Of a stretch of DNA of 24,735 nt, positions 22,281-24,735 are shown piece after piece (positions within the stretch are counted from its first letter, which is position 1; each line of letters begins with the position of its first letter). Under the pieces are notes generated by a model. It made no database searches. It saw only the letters and a list, made by a program, of their open reading frames with translations, and had not been told where the DNA came from. This DNA comes from JADGHE01 sp035716025 (lineage in GTDB: Bacteria > Pseudomonadota > Alphaproteobacteria > Rhizobiales > Xanthobacteraceae), in the NCBI GenBank assembly GCA_035716025.1, contig DASTKH010000017.1:1-24735 (forward strand), given 5' to 3'. A program made the translations under genes and the position numbers.

Positions 22281-22799
22281 ATGGGGCGACCCGCCGCACG
22301 GATCAGTGATCCGACCATGCACATGATGACCCCGCTCTCGCCGGGGCCCGGGAGCCACAATGTCCTGATCGGGAATCTGAGGGCCTGGCGCGGCCTGCCG
22401 GCGGCGGCCGGGGCTGCTCTGCAGGCAGCCAAGCAGACTTCCGACATGGCCGTCCAGGCGGCCGAAGCCGCCACTCTTGCGGCGGCCGGAACGCCGGGGG
22501 CGCCTGCCGCCTACGCCGCGGAGCAGACCACGAAGACCACGGCGGCCGCCACCATGGCCGCGACCATGAACGGCCTCGCCGCCGGCTCGGTGACGCCGGG
22601 CGGCGGAATGCCCGACATGCACATCTGCCCGATGCCTTCGCCCGTTCCGCCGCACGGGCCGGGCTATGTCATTGACGGGTCGCAGACCGTGCTGGTGAAC
22701 GGGCTGCCGCTCTGCCGTCAGGGCGACACGATCCTGGAGGCGCTCGGCCCGCCCAACAAGATCGCCATGGGCCTGTTCAGCGTGCTGATCGGCGGATGA
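22281..22799 (+). CDS. PAAR-like domain protein with Ala-rich insertion
   Basis: The 172-residue protein begins 'MGRPAARISDPTMHMMTPLSPGPGSHNVLIGN', the start of a PAAR domain, and ends 'MPDMHICPMPSPVPPHGPGYVIDGSQTVLVNGLPLCRQGDTILEALGPPNKI', the rest of the domain. Between them (about 38-105) is an Ala/Thr-rich, probably helical stretch. Candidate zinc ligands are H14, H114, C116 and H125. PAAR proteins form the sharp tip on VgrG spikes of type VI secretion systems or related contractile injectors, and often carry effectors. Here there is no C-terminal toxin domain and no vgrG, hcp or immunity gene nearby. The start at ATG 22281 is chosen for AAGGAG 8 nt upstream; the frame is open to 22194. 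It converges on mutL with 12 bp between stops. Confidence 0.85.
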   Translation: MGRPAARISDPTMHMMTPLSPGPGSHNVLIGNLRAWRGLPAAAGAALQAAKQTSDMAVQAAEAATLAAAGTPGAPAAYAAEQTTKTTAAATMAATMNGLAAGSVTPGGGMPDMHICPMPSPVPPHGPGYVIDGSQTVLVNGLPLCRQGDTILEALGPPNKIAMGLFSVLIGG

Positions 22800-22811
22800 C
22801 ATCGCTCCGGC

Positions 22812-24611
22812 TCAGCGCCGGCCGAACAGGCGTTCGATGTCGCCAAGCTTGAGCTCGACGTAAGTCGGGCGGCCGTGGTTGCACTGGCCGGAATTCGGCG
22901 TTGTCTCCATCTCGCGGAGGAGCGCGTTCATTTCTTCGGGCTTGAGGCGTCGGCCCGCGCGCACCGAGCCGTGGCAGGCCATGGTTGCCGCCACATGCAT
23001 CAGCCGCCGTTCGAGCGGCAGCGTCTCATCCCACTCGGCGAGGTGTTCGGCGAGATCGCGGACGAGTGCCGCGGCATCGATTGCGCCGAGCAGCGCCGGC
23101 GTCTCCCGCACCGCGACCGCGCCCGGACCGAACGGCTCGATGACGAGCCCGAAACGCGCAAGCGTCTCGGCCCGCGCGGCGAGACGCTCGGCGTCTGCCG
23201 GATCGAGAGAAACGATCTCCGGAACGAGCAGCATCTGCCGTGCGATCCCGTCCGCGGCGAGTTGCGCCTTCATGCGTTCGTAGACGATGCGCTCGTGGGC
23301 AGCGTGCTGGTCGACGATGACAACCCCGTCGCGCGTCTGCGCCACGAGATAAGCGTCGTGCAACTGTGCCACGGCCGCGCCCAGCGGACGGTCGAGCGCC
23401 TCCGCGGGGGGAGGGTTGCCGGCGGTCGCCGCCGGCGGCCCGACGTCGAACGCCGCCTGCGCGGCCTCCGCAAAGCCGCCCTGCGGCGCATCGGCATTGC
23501 CGGTTGAGATGGGCGGTCGCGCCGGCGACATCCGCCAATCCCAGCCGCCCGGCGCACGCGCCGCCGGCCGCAGCGCCGCGAGCGTCGCCGCCCCGCCCGT
23601 GGTGGCCGCCCGCCGCGCCTCGCGGCCGAGCGCATCCTGCAGACCCTTGACGATCAGGGCCCGCACCAAGCCCGGATCGCGGAAGCGGATCTCGGTCTTG
23701 GCGGGGTGGACGTTCACGTCCACCTCGTGGGGATCGAGCGTCACGAACAGCGCCACGACCGGATGCCGGTCGCGCGGCAGATGGTCGGCATAGGCTCCGC
23801 GGACCGCCCCGGTGAGGAGCTTGTCGCGCACCGGCCGGTTGTTGACGAACAGGTATTGGCCGAGCGCATTGGCGCGCGAAAAGGTGGGAAGCCCCGCATA
23901 GCCTTCGACGGTCACGCCCTCCCGCGCGATCGCGACTGCGACGGCATTCTCCTGAAAATCGGCGCCGAGAATATCGCCGAGCCGGGCGAGCCGCCCGACC
24001 GGCCCCGGCATGGCGGCGTTCCAGGTTACCGGCGCGCGCTCTTCGCCCGCCAGGGTGAAGGCGACCTCCGGGCGGCTCATCGCAAGCCGGCGCACCACCT
24101 CGCGCACCGCCTCGCCCTCGGCGCGGTCGCTCTTGAGAAATTTCAGCCGCGCGGGCGTCGCATAGAAGAGGTCGCGCACGTCGACCCGGGTGCCTCGGCC
24201 GAGCGCCGCCGGCCGCACCGCGGATTTCGCGCCGGCCTCGACGGAAAGGCCCCAGGCGTGCGGTTCGGCCGCATGGCGCGTGACGATCGCGAGCCGGCCG
24301 ACCGCGCCGATCGACGGCAGCGCTTCGCCGCGGAAGCCCAGCGTGCGGATCGCGAGCAGGTCGTCCTCCGGCAGCTTCGAGGTCGCGTGCCGCTCGACCG
24401 CAAGCGCAAGGTCGTCGGCCGTCATGCCCTCGCCGTCGTCGCTCACCCGAATGAGCCGACGGCCGCCGCCGTCGGTGACGACTTCGATGCGCGAAGCCCC
24501 GGCATCGAGCGCGTTCTCCACGAGCTCCTTCACGACGCTCGCCGGGCGCTCGATCACCTCGCCGGCGGCGATGCGGTTGACCACGTCCTCGGTGAGCTGG
24601 CGGATCGGCAT
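22812..24611 (-). CDS. mutL: DNA mismatch repair protein MutL
   Basis: MutL links MutS mismatch recognition to strand incision. The 599-residue protein has the GHKL ATPase domain (1-330): 'MPIRQLTEDVVNRIAAGEVIERPASVVKELVENALDAGAS' with the catalytic Glu region (about 29-36), 'SDDGEGM' (57-63), 'HATSKL' and 'TLGFRGEALPSI' (90-101), and 'FVNNRPVRD' and 'DVNVHPAKTEIRF'. A Pro/Ala-rich linker (335-410) follows. The C-terminal domain carries the endonuclease motif D434-Q-H-A-x2-E440-x4-E445 together with 'ACHGSVR' (545-551) and 'QCNHGRP' (576-582), so this is a nicking MutL of the type found in species without MutH. All motifs are intact. A TAGACT -10-like element lies about 30 bp before the ATG. 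Confidence 0.98.
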   Translation of the reverse strand: MPIRQLTEDVVNRIAAGEVIERPASVVKELVENALDAGASRIEVVTDGGGRRLIRVSDDGEGMTADDLALAVERHATSKLPEDDLLAIRTLGFRGEALPSIGAVGRLAIVTRHAAEPHAWGLSVEAGAKSAVRPAALGRGTRVDVRDLFYATPARLKFLKSDRAEGEAVREVVRRLAMSRPEVAFTLAGEERAPVTWNAAMPGPVGRLARLGDILGADFQENAVAVAIAREGVTVEGYAGLPTFSRANALGQYLFVNNRPVRDKLLTGAVRGAYADHLPRDRHPVVALFVTLDPHEVDVNVHPAKTEIRFRDPGLVRALIVKGLQDALGREARRAATTGGAATLAALRPAARAPGGWDWRMSPARPPISTGNADAPQGGFAEAAQAAFDVGPPAATAGNPPPAEALDRPLGAAVAQLHDAYLVAQTRDGVVIVDQHAAHERIVYERMKAQLAADGIARQMLLVPEIVSLDPADAERLAARAETLARFGLVIEPFGPGAVAVRETPALLGAIDAAALVRDLAEHLAEWDETLPLERRLMHVAATMACHGSVRAGRRLKPEEMNALLREMETTPNSGQCNHGRPTYVELKLGDIERLFGRR

Positions 24612-24640
24612 GCGCGGCGCTTCGACTCAGGGTGCGCGCG

Positions 24641-24646
24641 AGTCTA
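24641..24646 (-). promoter_or_regulatory. Possible -10 (TAGACT) of mutL
   Basis: The minus strand reads GCTAGACTCG here, 29 nt before the mutL start codon. The same GCTAGACT string precedes the YibQ-type gene at 8753-8760. No clear -35 is seen, so this is weak. Confidence 0.25.
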
Positions 24647-24679
24647 GCGGCCGGCGCGGCGGACGGGGAGGCGCCGTGC

Positions 24680-24735
24680 TCATTCGGGCGCGATCTTGGC
24701 GACGCGCAGGGCCTTGAGGCCGGAACGCTGCTTCT
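24680..24735 (-). CDS. C-terminal end of an unidentified gene
   Basis: One minus-strand frame is open from the window edge to a TGA at 24680-24682 and gives the last 17 residues 'KQRSGLKALRVAKIAPE'. The composition (basic, then 'RVAKIAPE') is compatible with a real protein end, and the position upstream of mutL on the same strand suits an operon neighbour. The fragment is too short to identify and may be chance. Confidence 0.35.
   Translation of the reverse strand, partial: KQRSGLKALRVAKIAPE

Noticed and set aside
22016..22474. A 152-codon minus-strand frame upstream of and across the PAAR start
   Set aside because: No motif is recognisable and it is antisense to the PAAR gene, with mixed composition.
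22281..22799. A toxin-antitoxin or effector-immunity pair around the PAAR gene
   Set aside because: No toxin domain follows the PAAR domain, and the downstream gene is a convergent mutL. Nothing supports an effector here.
1..24735. tRNA or rRNA genes, CRISPR arrays, insertion sequences, prophage genes
   Set aside because: I read both strands for cloverleaf, repeat-spacer and transposase or integrase signs and saw none. The only tyrosine recombinase is the housekeeping XerC.

Overview
The window is about 24.7 kb of GC-rich chromosome from an alphaproteobacterium, most likely of the order Hyphomicrobiales (Rhizobiales). Three things suggest this. The F1 ATP synthase genes form an atpHAGDC cluster without the Fo genes. 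The order nadD-rsfS-rlmH-envC-ctpA-(YibQ-type protein)-rppH is typical of the group. A GTTC-N7-GTTC SOS box, the alphaproteobacterial LexA motif, lies before a radical SAM gene. No genus can be named. Nearly everything is housekeeping. There are no rRNA or tRNA genes, insertion sequences, CRISPR arrays or prophage genes.

Layout. 1-1080: the end of a ferritin-like (DUF892/YciE) gene, convergent with yciB. 1213-2505: proA, without proB beside it. 2603-4273: a minus-strand pair, a small secreted Tyr/Gly-rich protein and a mandelate-racemase-type enolase-superfamily enzyme. 4341-11224: a plus-strand run of nadD, rsfS, rlmH, envC-like, ctpA, a divergent polysaccharide deacetylase and two tandem rppH-type Nudix genes. 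11234-16546: the minus-strand atpH-A-G-D-C operon, with GC-rich palindromes in three of its four junctions. 16956-19557: a small ABM-like protein and priA, both minus. 19623-21914: xerC and a radical SAM gene of the PA0069/spore-photoproduct-lyase type. 22281-22799: an orphan PAAR-domain gene behind a locally less GC-rich stretch. 22812-24611: mutL, followed by the last codons of an unidentified minus-strand gene.

How the genes fit together. NadD (NAD synthesis), RsfS and RlmH (ribosome silencing and 23S rRNA modification) form a growth-linked block. EnvC, CtpA and the YibQ-type protein are an envelope and septum group. The RppH proteins act in mRNA 5'-end processing. PriA, XerC, the SOS-box radical SAM protein and MutL concern replication restart, dimer resolution and repair.

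The points most worth a second look are: a Lys-to-Arg change at a catalytic position of the racemase-like enzyme; a perfect SOS box over the predicted promoter of the radical SAM gene; four genes whose -10-like hexamer ends only 5-7 nt before the ATG (possible leaderless mRNAs); palindromes in the atp operon spacers; and the orphan PAAR gene. I did not find a clearly new multi-gene system.
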